Made by a program: the position numbers and the translations under genes. This document shows positions 1 to 7,887 of a DNA stretch of 64,000 nucleotides, piece by piece. The notes beneath the pieces are model-generated. The model was given only the letters and a program-made list of their open reading frames with translations, had not been told where the DNA came from and did not search any database. The stretch lies in assembly GCF_006636205.1 (NCBI RefSeq), contig NZ_VIGB01000003.1, positions 4,702,501 to 4,766,500 on the forward strand, in the 5' to 3' direction. The DNA comes from Kitasatospora acidiphila. Lineage in GTDB: Bacteria > Actinomycetota > Actinomycetes > Streptomycetales > Streptomycetaceae. Numbering within the stretch: position 1 is the first letter of the stretch; each line of letters opens with the position of its first letter.

Positions 1-2
1 GT

Positions 3-95
3 GCGGACGCGGACGCCCCGGCCGAGCGGACCGGGGACGGTACGGACCCCGGAAGCGACGCCATGCGCAGCCGGATCGAACGAACGCTGATCTAG
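3..95 (+). CDS. 3' end of an unidentified gene entering from the left
   Basis: The frame is open from the window edge to a TAG at 93-95 and encodes a short, acidic Ala/Asp/Gly-rich stretch ending SRIERTLI. Third positions are mostly G or C, as in the neighbouring real genes. The gene would converge on the polyketide synthase gene. Thirty codons are too few to name a product. Confidence 0.35.
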   Translation, partial: ADADAPAERTGDGTDPGSDAMRSRIERTLI

Positions 96-117
96 CGGTT
101 CTGAGGCCCCCGGGCAG

Positions 118-165
118 ACGTCACCCTCGGACTACGTCACCCCCGGACAGACGTCACCGCCGGAC
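118..165. repeat. three tandem copies of a 15-base unit
   Basis: ACGTCACCNCCGGAC occurs at 118-132, 134-148 and 151-165, differing only at the ninth base and separated by one or two bases. The last copy runs into the 3' end of the polyketide synthase gene. No stem-loop or T-run is seen, so it is not an obvious terminator. Function unknown. Confidence 0.6.
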
Positions 166-3100
166 CGCCATCACCTCCTGCGCCAGCACCGACACGGCCC
201 GCCGGATGTCCGCCTCGCGGTGCTCACTGGTGACGAAGAAGCGCAGCCGGGCCAGCCCCTCCTCGACAGCGGGGTGGAAGATCGGGTCGGCGATGACGCC
301 CCGCTCGTACAGCCGGTCCGCGACCCGCAGCGTGCGCGCCGAGTCGCCGAGCAGGCACGGCACGATCGGCGTGCCCGCGCTGGCGCCGGTGGCCAGGCCG
401 GCCGCCCCGGCCAGGCCGAGGAAGAACTCCGCATTGCGCCGCAGCGCGGCCACCCGCTCCGGCTCGGCGGTGATCAGTTCGGTGGCGGCCAGCGCGGCGG
501 CCGCGTTGGCGGGGGTCAGGCCCACGCTGTAGACGAAGCCGGGCAGTGTGTGCCGCAGCCACCGCACCATCCGGGCCGAACCGCCCAGGTAGCCGCCGCA
601 GCTGGCGAACGCCTTGGAGAGGGTGCCCATCCAGAGGTCCACGTCCGCCCGGTCGACGTCGAAGAACTCGCCGACGCCGCGCCCGAGTCGGCCCACGGTG
701 CCGATGCTGTGCGCCTCGTCGACCATCAGCAGCGCGCCGTGCCGCTTCTTCAGAGCAATCACGGCGGGTAGGTCCACCAGGTCGCCGTCCATGCTGTAGG
801 CGCCCTCGACGGCGATCAGCACCCGGCGGAACCGGGAGCGGTTGAGTCGCAGCAGGTGCTCCAGCTGCTCCATGTCGTTGTGGGCGAACGGGCGTCGCGC
901 CGCGCCGGACAGGGCGCAGCCCTGCAGGATGCTGTCGTGGGCGAGCGCGTCGTGCAGGACCAGGTCACCGGCGCCGACCAGGTGCCCGATCGCGGTGACG
1001 TTGGTGGCGTGGCCGCTCACCAGTGCCAGGCAGTCCGGCACGCCGAGGAACCGGGCCAGCATCTGCTCCAGACGGACGGTCAACTCCCGTTCCCCGGAGA
1101 GCACTCGGCTCGCGGAGACCGAGGTGCCGTACCGCTCGACGGCCCGTTGCGCGGCCTCGTTGACGGCCGGGTGGCCGGACAGGCCGAGGTAGTTGTAGCT
1201 GCCGAAGGACAGGTAGCCGCGGCCGTCGACCACGGTGGTGTCGCGGATGGTGCCCTGGTGGACCCGGAAGTACGGGAAGTCCGCGCCGCTGCCGGTGATG
1301 GCGCTCAGCCGCTCCTCGAACTGCCGCACCTCGGGGAAGTCGTCGACCCGTGCGGTCGCCCTCGCCCACTCGGTGCCGCGCTGTCGGGGCACGGAAACCA
1401 CGGGGACGAGCGGTGCGGTGTGCCGCGGGTCGGCCAGGGCGATCAGCTGCCCGATGGTGAGCTCGGGGGAGAACAGCTCGGCGGCGTCGACGCCCGGCAG
1501 GCGGTTGGTGATGTTGACCTCCAACTCCTGCAGCATCAGGGAGTCGAAGCCGAGGTCACCGACCAGGGTCAGCCGCTCGTCGAGGTCGGAGAGCGGGAAG
1601 ACGCCGACCCGGGAGATCTCCCGGAGCACGATCTCCGCTGCGGAGGCCCGAGTTGGCGGCACGGTGGCCTGCCGGGGCGCGGTCGCTACGCGGGCCGATT
1701 GGCTTGCGGCCTGCCGGGGCACGTTCGCTTCGCGGGCCGAATCGGCGGTGCGTTGGCGGGGTACCGTCGCTTCGCGGGCCGATTCGTCCACCGCCCAGTG
1801 GCGGCGCGGGGCGAGCGGGCTCGGCGGCAGGGTGACCGGGGGTATGCGCTCCGGTGACGGACGCAGCCCGGCACCGGTGACCGCCTGCTCGGCGAGCCGG
1901 GTCAGCGCGGCCATGCGTTCCGCCTCGGGCAGCGAACTCGGCGCCGGGACAGCGGCCTTGGCCAGCTCACCAAGCCGCGTCAGCTCGCCGAGCCGCCCCG
2001 AGCCAACCCACTGCCCCGGCCCGAGCTCGCCGCTGCGGCCCGCCGTCACGGCGTCGGCCGCCGCGGTCAGCTTGGCGATGGCGTCGGCGGCGTCCCGGGC
2101 CACCAGGGCGAGCCGCTCGGCCAGCGGTGCCCGGCGCGCCAGGGTGTCGGCGACGGCGGCCAGCGGCAGCCGGTCGTCGGCGAGGGCCTGCGCCAACTCC
2201 CTTGCGTATCTGGTGAGTCCGCCACGGTCGCGGGCACTGGCGAGCAGCAGCTGCGGCCCGGGCTCCGCACCCGCCGCCGCCCCCGGCACGGGAACCGCGC
2301 ACTCCTCCACGACCAGGTGAACCCCGGTGCCGCCGAAGCCGAACGCGCTGACGCCGGCCCGGCGCGGCTGCCCGGAGGCGGGCCACGGGGTCGGCGCGGT
2401 CGGGATGGTGAGCCGCGCGTCGTCCAGCGCTGCACGGTCGGCCGGCTCGAACTCCGGCTGCGGCGGGATCACTCCACGCTGCACGGCCAGGACCGTCTTG
2501 ATCAGCCCGGCGATGCCCGCGGCATTGAGCGCATGCCCGACCACGGCCTTCACCGCGCCCAGGTACGCGGGCGCGGCCTGCTCCCCGCGCAGTTCGCGCA
2601 GCACGCCGATCTCGACCGGATCGCCGACCGTGGTCCCGGTGCCGTGCGCCTCCAGGTAGTCCACCGCGGCGGGTGCCAGGCCCGCATCGCGGTACGCCCG
2701 CCGCAGCGCCCGCAGTTGGCCGGCCGCCTGCGGATGCATACCGCCGGCCACCGTCCCGTCGTTGGCGGTGCCCACGCCCCGGAGCACCGCGTAGACCCGG
2801 TCGCCGGCCGCCAGCGCGTCGGCCAGCGGCCGCAGCACCAGCACCCCGGCGCCCTCGCCCAGCACGAAGCCGTCGGCCTCGGCGCCGAAGGGCTGGCAGC
2901 GGCCGCTGCGCGAGAGTGCGCCGATCCGGCTGAGGCCCACCAACAGATCGGGGGTGAGGTTGAGTTGGGCACCGCCCGCGATCGCGATCCGGCACCGGCC
3001 GGCCCGCAGCGCGAACACCGCGTTGGCGACGGCCATCAGCCCGCCGGAGCACGCCGAGTCCAGCGCATAGCTCTCGCCGTGCAGGTCCAGCACCGAACTG

Positions 3101-3663
3101 ACCGTGTTGGGGCCCATGTTGAGCAGCAGTCCGGCCACCGAGCTGCCGTGCAGCCCGTCCACGGCGCGGGCCGCCTCCAGCCACTGCGGGTCGCTCGGCC
3201 GGGCGCCGAACTCGCCGCCGGCCAGTTGGCGCATCCTGAGTTGAAGGGTGCTGATCTCGCGGTAGCCGCTCTCGGTGAGCGCGGTGATGACCGAGGTCTC
3301 CTCGCGGTCGAACCCCTCGGCCTCCCACCCCGCGTCCTGGATCGCCTCGCGGGCCAGATCGATCAGCAGCCGGTGCTGCGGGTCCATCGAACGGGCCCGG
3401 CGCGGTGGGATGTTGTAGTGCACCGCGTCGAAGTGGCCGACGTCCGGCAGCAGCGCCATGGTGTCCGTGTAAGAAGCGGACGTGTCACGGATGTTGTCGC
3501 TGCGGAAGGCCGCGCTGTGCCACCGCGAGTCGGGGACGCTGCCGAACTGCGGCTGCGGGTCGGTGAGCAGCCGCCAGTACTGGTTCAGATCCCGGGCGCC
3601 CGGGAACCGGCAGGCCATGCCGACGATGGCGATGTCGTCGGGTCTTGAGCCGTTCGCTGTCAT
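154..3663 (-). CDS. type I polyketide synthase, KS-ACP-aminotransferase (AOS) fusion
   Basis: Predicted to extend or load an acyl chain on its ketosynthase and release it by condensation with an amino acid on a PLP domain of the alpha-oxoamine synthase family. The start chosen is the ATG that overlaps the upstream stop as ATGA, giving 1169 residues. The KS (about 12-460) has the active Cys205 in DSACSGG and His340 in AHGTGT, with a second His377 in VGHALNAAG. A repetitive Ala/Arg/Gln linker follows, then an ACP with the phosphopantetheine serine in GFDSLML. The C-terminal 370 residues are the aminotransferase, with VDEAHS and the PLP lysine (about 1017) in GTLSKAF. There is no acyltransferase, ketoreductase or thioesterase domain, so malonyl loading would have to come from elsewhere. 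The KS-to-ACP stretch of about 270 residues shows no recognisable second enzyme. The domain calls are firm; the product is unknown. Confidence 0.9.
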   Translation of the reverse strand: MTANGSRPDDIAIVGMACRFPGARDLNQYWRLLTDPQPQFGSVPDSRWHSAAFRSDNIRDTSASYTDTMALLPDVGHFDAVHYNIPPRRARSMDPQHRLLIDLAREAIQDAGWEAEGFDREETSVITALTESGYREISTLQLRMRQLAGGEFGARPSDPQWLEAARAVDGLHGSSVAGLLLNMGPNTVSSVLDLHGESYALDSACSGGLMAVANAVFALRAGRCRIAIAGGAQLNLTPDLLVGLSRIGALSRSGRCQPFGAEADGFVLGEGAGVLVLRPLADALAAGDRVYAVLRGVGTANDGTVAGGMHPQAAGQLRALRRAYRDAGLAPAAVDYLEAHGTGTTVGDPVEIGVLRELRGEQAAPAYLGAVKAVVGHALNAAGIAGLIKTVLAVQRGVIPPQPEFEPADRAALDDARLTIPTAPTPWPASGQPRRAGVSAFGFGGTGVHLVVEECAVPVPGAAAGAEPGPQLLLASARDRGGLTRYARELAQALADDRLPLAAVADTLARRAPLAERLALVARDAADAIAKLTAAADAVTAGRSGELGPGQWVGSGRLGELTRLGELAKAAVPAPSSLPEAERMAALTRLAEQAVTGAGLRPSPERIPPVTLPPSPLAPRRHWAVDESAREATVPRQRTADSAREANVPRQAASQSARVATAPRQATVPPTRASAAEIVLREISRVGVFPLSDLDERLTLVGDLGFDSLMLQELEVNITNRLPGVDAAELFSPELTIGQLIALADPRHTAPLVPVVSVPRQRGTEWARATARVDDFPEVRQFEERLSAITGSGADFPYFRVHQGTIRDTTVVDGRGYLSFGSYNYLGLSGHPAVNEAAQRAVERYGTSVSASRVLSGERELTVRLEQMLARFLGVPDCLALVSGHATNVTAIGHLVGAGDLVLHDALAHDSILQGCALSGAARRPFAHNDMEQLEHLLRLNRSRFRRVLIAVEGAYSMDGDLVDLPAVIALKKRHGALLMVDEAHSIGTVGRLGRGVGEFFDVDRADVDLWMGTLSKAFASCGGYLGGSARMVRWLRHTLPGFVYSVGLTPANAAAALAATELITAEPERVAALRRNAEFFLGLAGAAGLATGASAGTPIVPCLLGDSARTLRVADRLYERGVIADPIFHPAVEEGLARLRFFVTSEHREADIRRAVSVLAQEVMAVRR

Positions 3664-4601
3664 CGCGCGCCGCCGACTCTGGCGCGCCACCAGGCCACCG
3701 TGGCCTCGATCTGCTCGTCGAGTGGCGTGGCCCGGAGGGCGAACTCGCCTTCGTACGCGCTGGAGTCGATGACGAAGGGGCGGTCGAACTGGTAGCGGAT
3801 CTCCTTGAGTTCGCGGATCAGCGGCGAGACCAGCGACATCACGCCCAGGACGGCCGACGGCACGGGACGCACCGCGACGGGGGCGGTCCCGGCTTCGGCG
3901 GCCAGGCGGTTCACCATCTCCCGGGTGGAGTGCGGGGGTTCGGTCGGGACGTGCCAGGCGCTTCCCCAGGCTTGCTCTTCACCGGCGACCTCGGCCAGCG
4001 CGGCGGCCACGTCGGGCAGGTAGCTCCAGCTGTGCGGGACGTCCGGGTCGCCGAGGGCGGAGACCGGCTTGCCGTGCAGCAGCTTCGGCATGACGCGGGC
4101 GGCGAGGTGGCCGCCGTCGGTCACGCCGGGGCCGAAGAAGTCCGAGGCGCGCACCTCGACGGCCTTGATCCGGCCCTGCTGGTGGAGGCCCCGGGCCTGC
4201 TCCCAGAGGGCAGCGCGCACCCGGCCCTTGGTGCCGGTGGCGGCGAGCGGCAGGTCCTCGGTCAGCGGGCCGTCGACCGGGCCGTAGCCGTAGAGGTTGC
4301 CCAGCAGCACGAGGACAGCGCCGGTCGCCTCGGCCGCCGCGCAGGCCGACGCTGCCAGCGGCGGCCAGTCGCTCGCCCAGCGGTGGTACGGGGGCGAGGC
4401 GCAGTTGAAGATCGAGGCCGCGCCCGCCGCGGCCTCGATCAGTCGGGCGCTGTCCGTAGCGTCCAGCGCGACGTGCTCGATGCCGGGCTCCGCGGTGCCG
4501 CCCGACCTGGTGACGACCCGCACCGAGTGCCCCTGCCCGGCCAGCAGGCGAGCGGTGGCGGCTCCGGCGGGCCCGAATCCTATGACGAGTTGAAGACTCA
4601 C
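3660..4601 (-). CDS. extended-SDR / NAD(P)-dependent epimerase-reductase family protein
   Basis: Cytosolic Rossmann-fold protein of 313 residues with the nucleotide-binding loop GFGPAGAATARLL at its extreme N-terminus and the SDR-like downstream sequence NCASPPYHRW. A typical YxxxK pair is not clear; the tyrosines of NLYGYGP sit near the expected place. This resembles NAD-dependent epimerase/dehydratase proteins, often annotated as NmrA-like. The start is GTG at 4601, with only a weak ribosome-binding site. Its stop overlaps the start of the polyketide synthase gene by four bases (ATGA), so the two are almost certainly translated together, and it may reduce or tailor the synthase product. The substrate cannot be told from sequence. 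Confidence 0.8.
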   Translation of the reverse strand: MSLQLVIGFGPAGAATARLLAGQGHSVRVVTRSGGTAEPGIEHVALDATDSARLIEAAAGAASIFNCASPPYHRWASDWPPLAASACAAAEATGAVLVLLGNLYGYGPVDGPLTEDLPLAATGTKGRVRAALWEQARGLHQQGRIKAVEVRASDFFGPGVTDGGHLAARVMPKLLHGKPVSALGDPDVPHSWSYLPDVAAALAEVAGEEQAWGSAWHVPTEPPHSTREMVNRLAAEAGTAPVAVRPVPSAVLGVMSLVSPLIRELKEIRYQFDRPFVIDSSAYEGEFALRATPLDEQIEATVAWWRARVGGAR

Positions 4602-4692
4602 ATGCGCACAGTAGCGCGAGAACGATGAGACTCTGTCAGGACCGGGCCCGCCCTGGGCAATGTCGGTTGACCTGCGGCTTTGCGAGGGAGGC

Positions 4693-5892
4693 CTATTCGG
4701 GCAGGCGCTCCAGGATCCAGCTGCCCAGTTCCTCGGTCATGGCGGAGTGCGGGGTGTTGGTCGAGGAGAAGATGTAGTCGTCTACCTCGAACTCGTCGGC
4801 GGAGAGCTGGTCGATGTCGGCGTAGACGTCCGCCTGCTGGTCGAGGTTGCGGACGGCGAGCGCACTGACCGAGGGGACGAAGCAGATCGACTCGGTGCCC
4901 GGCTCGATCTCCACCTTGCCGGTGATCTTCAGCTTGTTGCCGGCGATGCCGAAGGTCCCCAGGGTGCCGCCGGGCGCGCCGTCCAGCTCGGGCAGGTCGT
5001 TGGTGACGACGCGCTTCTCGGAGAGCAGGCCCTTGAGGCGGGCCACCTCCTGGTTCTTGCCGGCGGACTGGGTGCGCAGGGTGGTGCCGTTGAACCAGCC
5101 GGAGGTGACCTTGATCGCGTCGACGCCGGGCTTCACACCGTTGCCGCTGCCGTTCCCGGTGCCGTTGGCGACGGCGAGCAGGCGCGGGATGCGCGGCCAC
5201 TGGCCCACGCGCTCCAGCTCCGCCAGGAACTTGGTGCGCAGCGGGTCCTGGCGGGGCGTGCCGTCGGCGGTCTCGATGTGCCGCCACAGCAGCTCGCGGG
5301 CGGCCGGACTGTTGATCTGCTGCGACATCTGCGGGGTGGCCTTGAGGAAGTGGGCCAGGCCCTGCAGGGCGATCGGGATCCAGGCGCCGCGGTGCGGGCT
5401 GTCGAAGGAGAGGTAGACACCGACCTGGTGGTCGATGCGTTGCTGTTCCATCTTGGCCAGGGCGTAGCGGGTGACCAGGCCGCCCATGCTGAACCCGCCG
5501 ACCAGCAGCCGAGTGTCGCTCATTTGCTCGGCGCGGGCCCGCATGATGCAGGCAGTCGCCGTCTCGGCGTTCTTCAGGATCGAGGCGCTGCGCTCGTCGT
5601 AGCCGATCAGGATCAGGTCCCGGCCGCGTCGACGCAGCTCCGAGATGAACGGGTAGCCGGTGCGCTCCAGGCCGTGGTAGAGCTCCTTGAGGCTGCTCGG
5701 GCCCGTGTTGAAGCCGTCGGACAGGATGACCGGCCTGGTGACCCCCTGGTTCCGCTCGCCGTAGTACACCCAGGCGGTGCCGCCGGGCAGCTGCCAGGTC
5801 TCGTTGGGCTCGGGCGCGGCCGGGATCTCCGGCGCAGGGGGCGGTGCGAGGAAGCCGAAGGGCTCGATCACGGGCTCGTTCTGGTCGGGCAA
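4693..5892 (-). CDS. alpha/beta-hydrolase (lipase/PGAP1-like)
   Basis: Predicted serine hydrolase of 399 residues. The nucleophile elbow GFSMGG (Ser about 136) is preceded by a strand ending in LLVGG and followed by SFDSPHRG, a motif shared with lipase/PGAP1-like hydrolases. I chose the TTG start at 5892 because GAAGGGA lies seven bases before it; an ATG at 6012 in the same frame would add 40 residues of Arg/Pro/His-rich sequence that does not look like protein. No signal peptide is seen with the chosen start. The middle has a Gly/Asn-rich loop at about residues 250-265. The gene stands alone, downstream of nothing on its strand. The substrate is unknown. Confidence 0.8.
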   Translation of the reverse strand: MPDQNEPVIEPFGFLAPPPAPEIPAAPEPNETWQLPGGTAWVYYGERNQGVTRPVILSDGFNTGPSSLKELYHGLERTGYPFISELRRRGRDLILIGYDERSASILKNAETATACIMRARAEQMSDTRLLVGGFSMGGLVTRYALAKMEQQRIDHQVGVYLSFDSPHRGAWIPIALQGLAHFLKATPQMSQQINSPAARELLWRHIETADGTPRQDPLRTKFLAELERVGQWPRIPRLLAVANGTGNGSGNGVKPGVDAIKVTSGWFNGTTLRTQSAGKNQEVARLKGLLSEKRVVTNDLPELDGAPGGTLGTFGIAGNKLKITGKVEIEPGTESICFVPSVSALAVRNLDQQADVYADIDQLSADEFEVDDYIFSSTNTPHSAMTEELGSWILERLPE

Positions 5893-6317
5893 GGTGGGTC
5901 CCTTCAACGGGTGAGGGTGGCCCCGCAGTCGACTGCGGTGCGGGGCGAGCCGGGGGTGGTGGCCCGGCGGTCCGGACCCGCACCTACCCACCCCGGCTTG
6001 CTCGCCATGCACGCGTCACTCCTTTGAGTGAATCCTGATGGATCGTCAGACAAGAGTCACAACTGCAGTTCAGTGCGCGGCCGTTCAGCCGCCGCCCGGG
6101 GCGCAGCGAACCCGGGTTAAGGGTGGCGCCGGCCAGGTGGGCGCGGGGTCTCTCGGTGGCCACTCACTGGAGCGCGGACCGCGGCTTCGGCTCCTGCTCC
6201 GGCCGGCCTGTCAGCGGCACACTCCTGACGCGCGATCGCCCGCCGCGTCGGCTGTGTCGGCTGCGTCGGCGGCGAAAATCGCTGTCCGGTCGCCAAGCAG
6301 GCTGATAGACATCCGGC
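5893..6317. other. divergent intergenic region, no gene seen
   Basis: This 425-base stretch separates the hydrolase gene from the isomerase-family gene, which are transcribed away from each other. Open frames here have no ribosome-binding site and poor codon bias. It must hold both promoters, but I see no confident -35/-10 pair or repeat. Confidence 0.5.
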
Positions 6318-7109
6318 GTGCAAAAGACTCTGGACTTCCCCGACCTGCTGCGTTTGCTCGACGATCGGGCGACGGCGTTCCGTGCGGCGGTCGCCGCCGC
6401 GCCCAGCCTCGACGTGCAGGTGCCGACCTGCCCCGAGTGGACGCTGCTCGACCTGGTGCAGCACATCGGCGAGGGGCGCCGCGCCTGGGCCGCCACCATC
6501 GCCGCAGGGCCTGACGCCACGATCAAGTCCGCAGCGCCGGGCGCTCCGGTCGCACCTCGGGAGCGCGAGGCCCAGCAGGCCTGGCTGGCCGCATCGACGC
6601 AGGAGCTGGTGGATGCCCTGCGCGAGGCCGGCCCGGAGCGCGGTTGCTGGACGTGGTGGGGTGCGTCGCAGTCGCCGCAGACCTGTGGTGCCGTCGCCCG
6701 GCACCAGCTCCAGCAGATCGCGGTGCACACCTACGACGCCCAACTCACCATGGGCGCACCGCAGTCGCTGCCGGTCGAGGTGGCACTCGACGGTGTCGAG
6801 GAGTTCCTCTCCACCTGCTGCGCGACGCCGAGCGCCTGGCCGCACGAGCCCACCGCCTTCGACTTCCACGCCACCGAGGGCCGCTCCTGGCGCCTCACGG
6901 TCGACGGCGACGGTGCCCGCTTCACCCGCATCCCCGCACCCGGCACGGCATCCGGCACGGCACCCGCCACCGCTGCCGGCGCCTCCGTCCACGGCACGGC
7001 CAGTGAGCTGGTCCTCTTCCTGTACGACCGCATTCCGGCGGACTCCCTGGGGATCGACGGAGACGCAGGGCTGTTCGACCTGCTCCGCGCCTGGGAGCCG
7101 GAGGAGTAG
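6318..7109 (+). CDS. maleylpyruvate isomerase family mycothiol-dependent enzyme
   Basis: A 263-residue protein of the DinB/MDMPI four-helix fold. The N-terminal segment CPEWTLLDLVQHIGEG carries the first metal-ligand histidine of the family, and RHQLQQIAVHTYDAQ matches the second metal-binding helix. In family members I know, that helix reads HExxxH; here the glutamate position is Gln, so metal binding and catalysis may be altered. The C-terminal part (about 180-263) matches the MDMPI C-terminal domain. Start is GTG at 6318. A strong terminator follows at 7314. A fragment of this same gene recurs at 8876-8965. The reaction in vivo is unknown; many paralogues in actinobacteria are uncharacterised. 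Confidence 0.8.
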   Translation: MQKTLDFPDLLRLLDDRATAFRAAVAAAPSLDVQVPTCPEWTLLDLVQHIGEGRRAWAATIAAGPDATIKSAAPGAPVAPREREAQQAWLAASTQELVDALREAGPERGCWTWWGASQSPQTCGAVARHQLQQIAVHTYDAQLTMGAPQSLPVEVALDGVEEFLSTCCATPSAWPHEPTAFDFHATEGRSWRLTVDGDGARFTRIPAPGTASGTAPATAAGASVHGTASELVLFLYDRIPADSLGIDGDAGLFDLLRAWEPEE

Positions 7110-7313
7110 GACGCGACGACGCGCCACCCCGTCCGCCCCGAGCGCATGCCTGCGGCCGGCGGCTGCAGCTCTCAGGAGCGCCGGTGACCTCTCCTGTGTC
7201 GGTGTCGACCTGCTCGGAGGCGGTGTCGAACACGACCGGGAAGGCGGTGGCCAGCCTCATCCCCGCCCGCGCGACCTTCGGCAGGGTCTTCAGTGATCTC
7301 GCAGGGCGAAACG
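7110..7313. other. intergenic stretch with a possible coding relic
   Basis: Between the isomerase-family gene and its terminator. The minus strand has a protein-like segment (FPVVFDTASEQVDTDTGEV) with no start, no ribosome-binding site and no domain I recognise. It may be a gene remnant like those at 8815-8965 and 17778-18115. Confidence 0.3.
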
Positions 7314-7343
7314 CGCTGTGCAGCCGTCGCCGGCTGCACAGCG
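7314..7343. terminator. bidirectional hairpin terminator
   Basis: A perfect 13-bp stem (CGCTGTGCAGCCG and its complement) closes a TCGC loop. It lies between the ends of two convergent genes, the isomerase-family gene (stop 7109) and the AhpD-like gene (stop 7355), and would serve both. Confidence 0.8.
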
Positions 7344-7354
7344 GCTCCCTCAAC

Positions 7355-7804
7355 TCACCAGCTCTTACCGGCCTGTTCGCGGATCGTGTGGTTGATCCGG
7401 TTGAAGAAGTTGGTCATCGCGATCTCCAGGATGATCGCGTTCAGCTGCTCCGCACTGAAGTGGTCGACGGCCGCCTCCCAGATCTCATCCGTCACCCCCG
7501 GCGCGCCGTCCTGGATGCGGGTGGCCGCCTCGGTCAGTGCCAGCGCCGCCCGCTCCTCCTCGGTGAAGAACGGCGTCTCGCGCCAGGCGACCACGTGGTG
7601 CAGCCGCTCGTCCGTCTCGTGCGCCTTCTTCGCCCCCGCCACGCCGGCGTAGACGCACGGCGCGCAGCCGTTGATCTGGCTGGCGCGCAGGTGGACCAGG
7701 GACAGCAGGCCCCCGTCGACTCCCCCGGCCCCAATGGCCTTGTGGAGGTGCGTGATTGCGGTGATCAGGTCGGGGCTCGGGGTGCCCTTCACGCGTGCTT
7801 CCAT
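7355..7804 (-). CDS. carboxymuconolactone decarboxylase / AhpD-like protein
   Basis: A 149-residue all-helical protein of the AhpD/CMD fold. The redox motif CAPC in INGCAPCVYAG is followed by the helices typical of the peroxidase-related members; the usual His two residues after the CxxC is replaced by Gly. The start at 7804 follows AGGAG with a good spacing; an upstream in-frame ATG at 7858 would overlap the promoters. It is divergent from a SnoaL-tailed ECF sigma gene, the standard genomic neighbourhood of the ECF41-type sigma factors, whose targets are usually a carboxymuconolactone decarboxylase, oxidoreductase or epimerase. It is therefore the probable regulon target of the next gene. 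A 39-base piece of it is repeated exactly at 18035. Confidence 0.88.
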   Translation of the reverse strand: MEARVKGTPSPDLITAITHLHKAIGAGGVDGGLLSLVHLRASQINGCAPCVYAGVAGAKKAHETDERLHHVVAWRETPFFTEEERAALALTEAATRIQDGAPGVTDEIWEAAVDHFSAEQLNAIILEIAMTNFFNRINHTIREQAGKSW

Positions 7805-7822
7805 TTCTCCTGCTCCTTCATC

Positions 7823-7849
7823 GGTTACCTGCGCCCGTCCGGGCCCGTC
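7823..7849 (+). promoter_or_regulatory. candidate ECF41-type promoter of the sigma gene
   Basis: GGTTACC (7823-7829) and CGTC (7846-7849) are separated by 16 bases. This resembles the TGTCACA/CGTC motif I recall for ECF41 sigma factors and has the same spacing as the facing site at 7859-7885 and the perfect site at 43235-43261. It points at the sigma gene, implying self-activation. Confidence 0.6.
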
Positions 7850-7858
7850 ATCACCCAT

Positions 7859-7885
7859 GACGGAGCAGAACCGGAAGGGGTAACA
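7859..7885 (-). promoter_or_regulatory. candidate ECF41-type promoter of the AhpD-like gene
   Basis: On the minus strand TGTTACC (7885-7879) and CGTC (7862-7859) are separated by 16 bases. The -35 element overlaps the ribosome-binding site of the divergent sigma gene, so initiation here and translation of the sigma factor could interfere. Confidence 0.65.
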
Positions 7886-7887
7886 CG

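Noticed and set aside
856..1857. Long open frame on the plus strand opposite the polyketide synthase gene
   Set aside because: Typical shadow of a high-GC gene: no domains, no ribosome-binding site, Gly/Val/Arg-rich translation. The same applies to the many long opposite-strand frames over other genes.
4693..6012. Longer version of the hydrolase starting at 6012
   Set aside because: The extra 40 residues are Arg/Pro/His-rich and a TTG with a good ribosome-binding site lies downstream.
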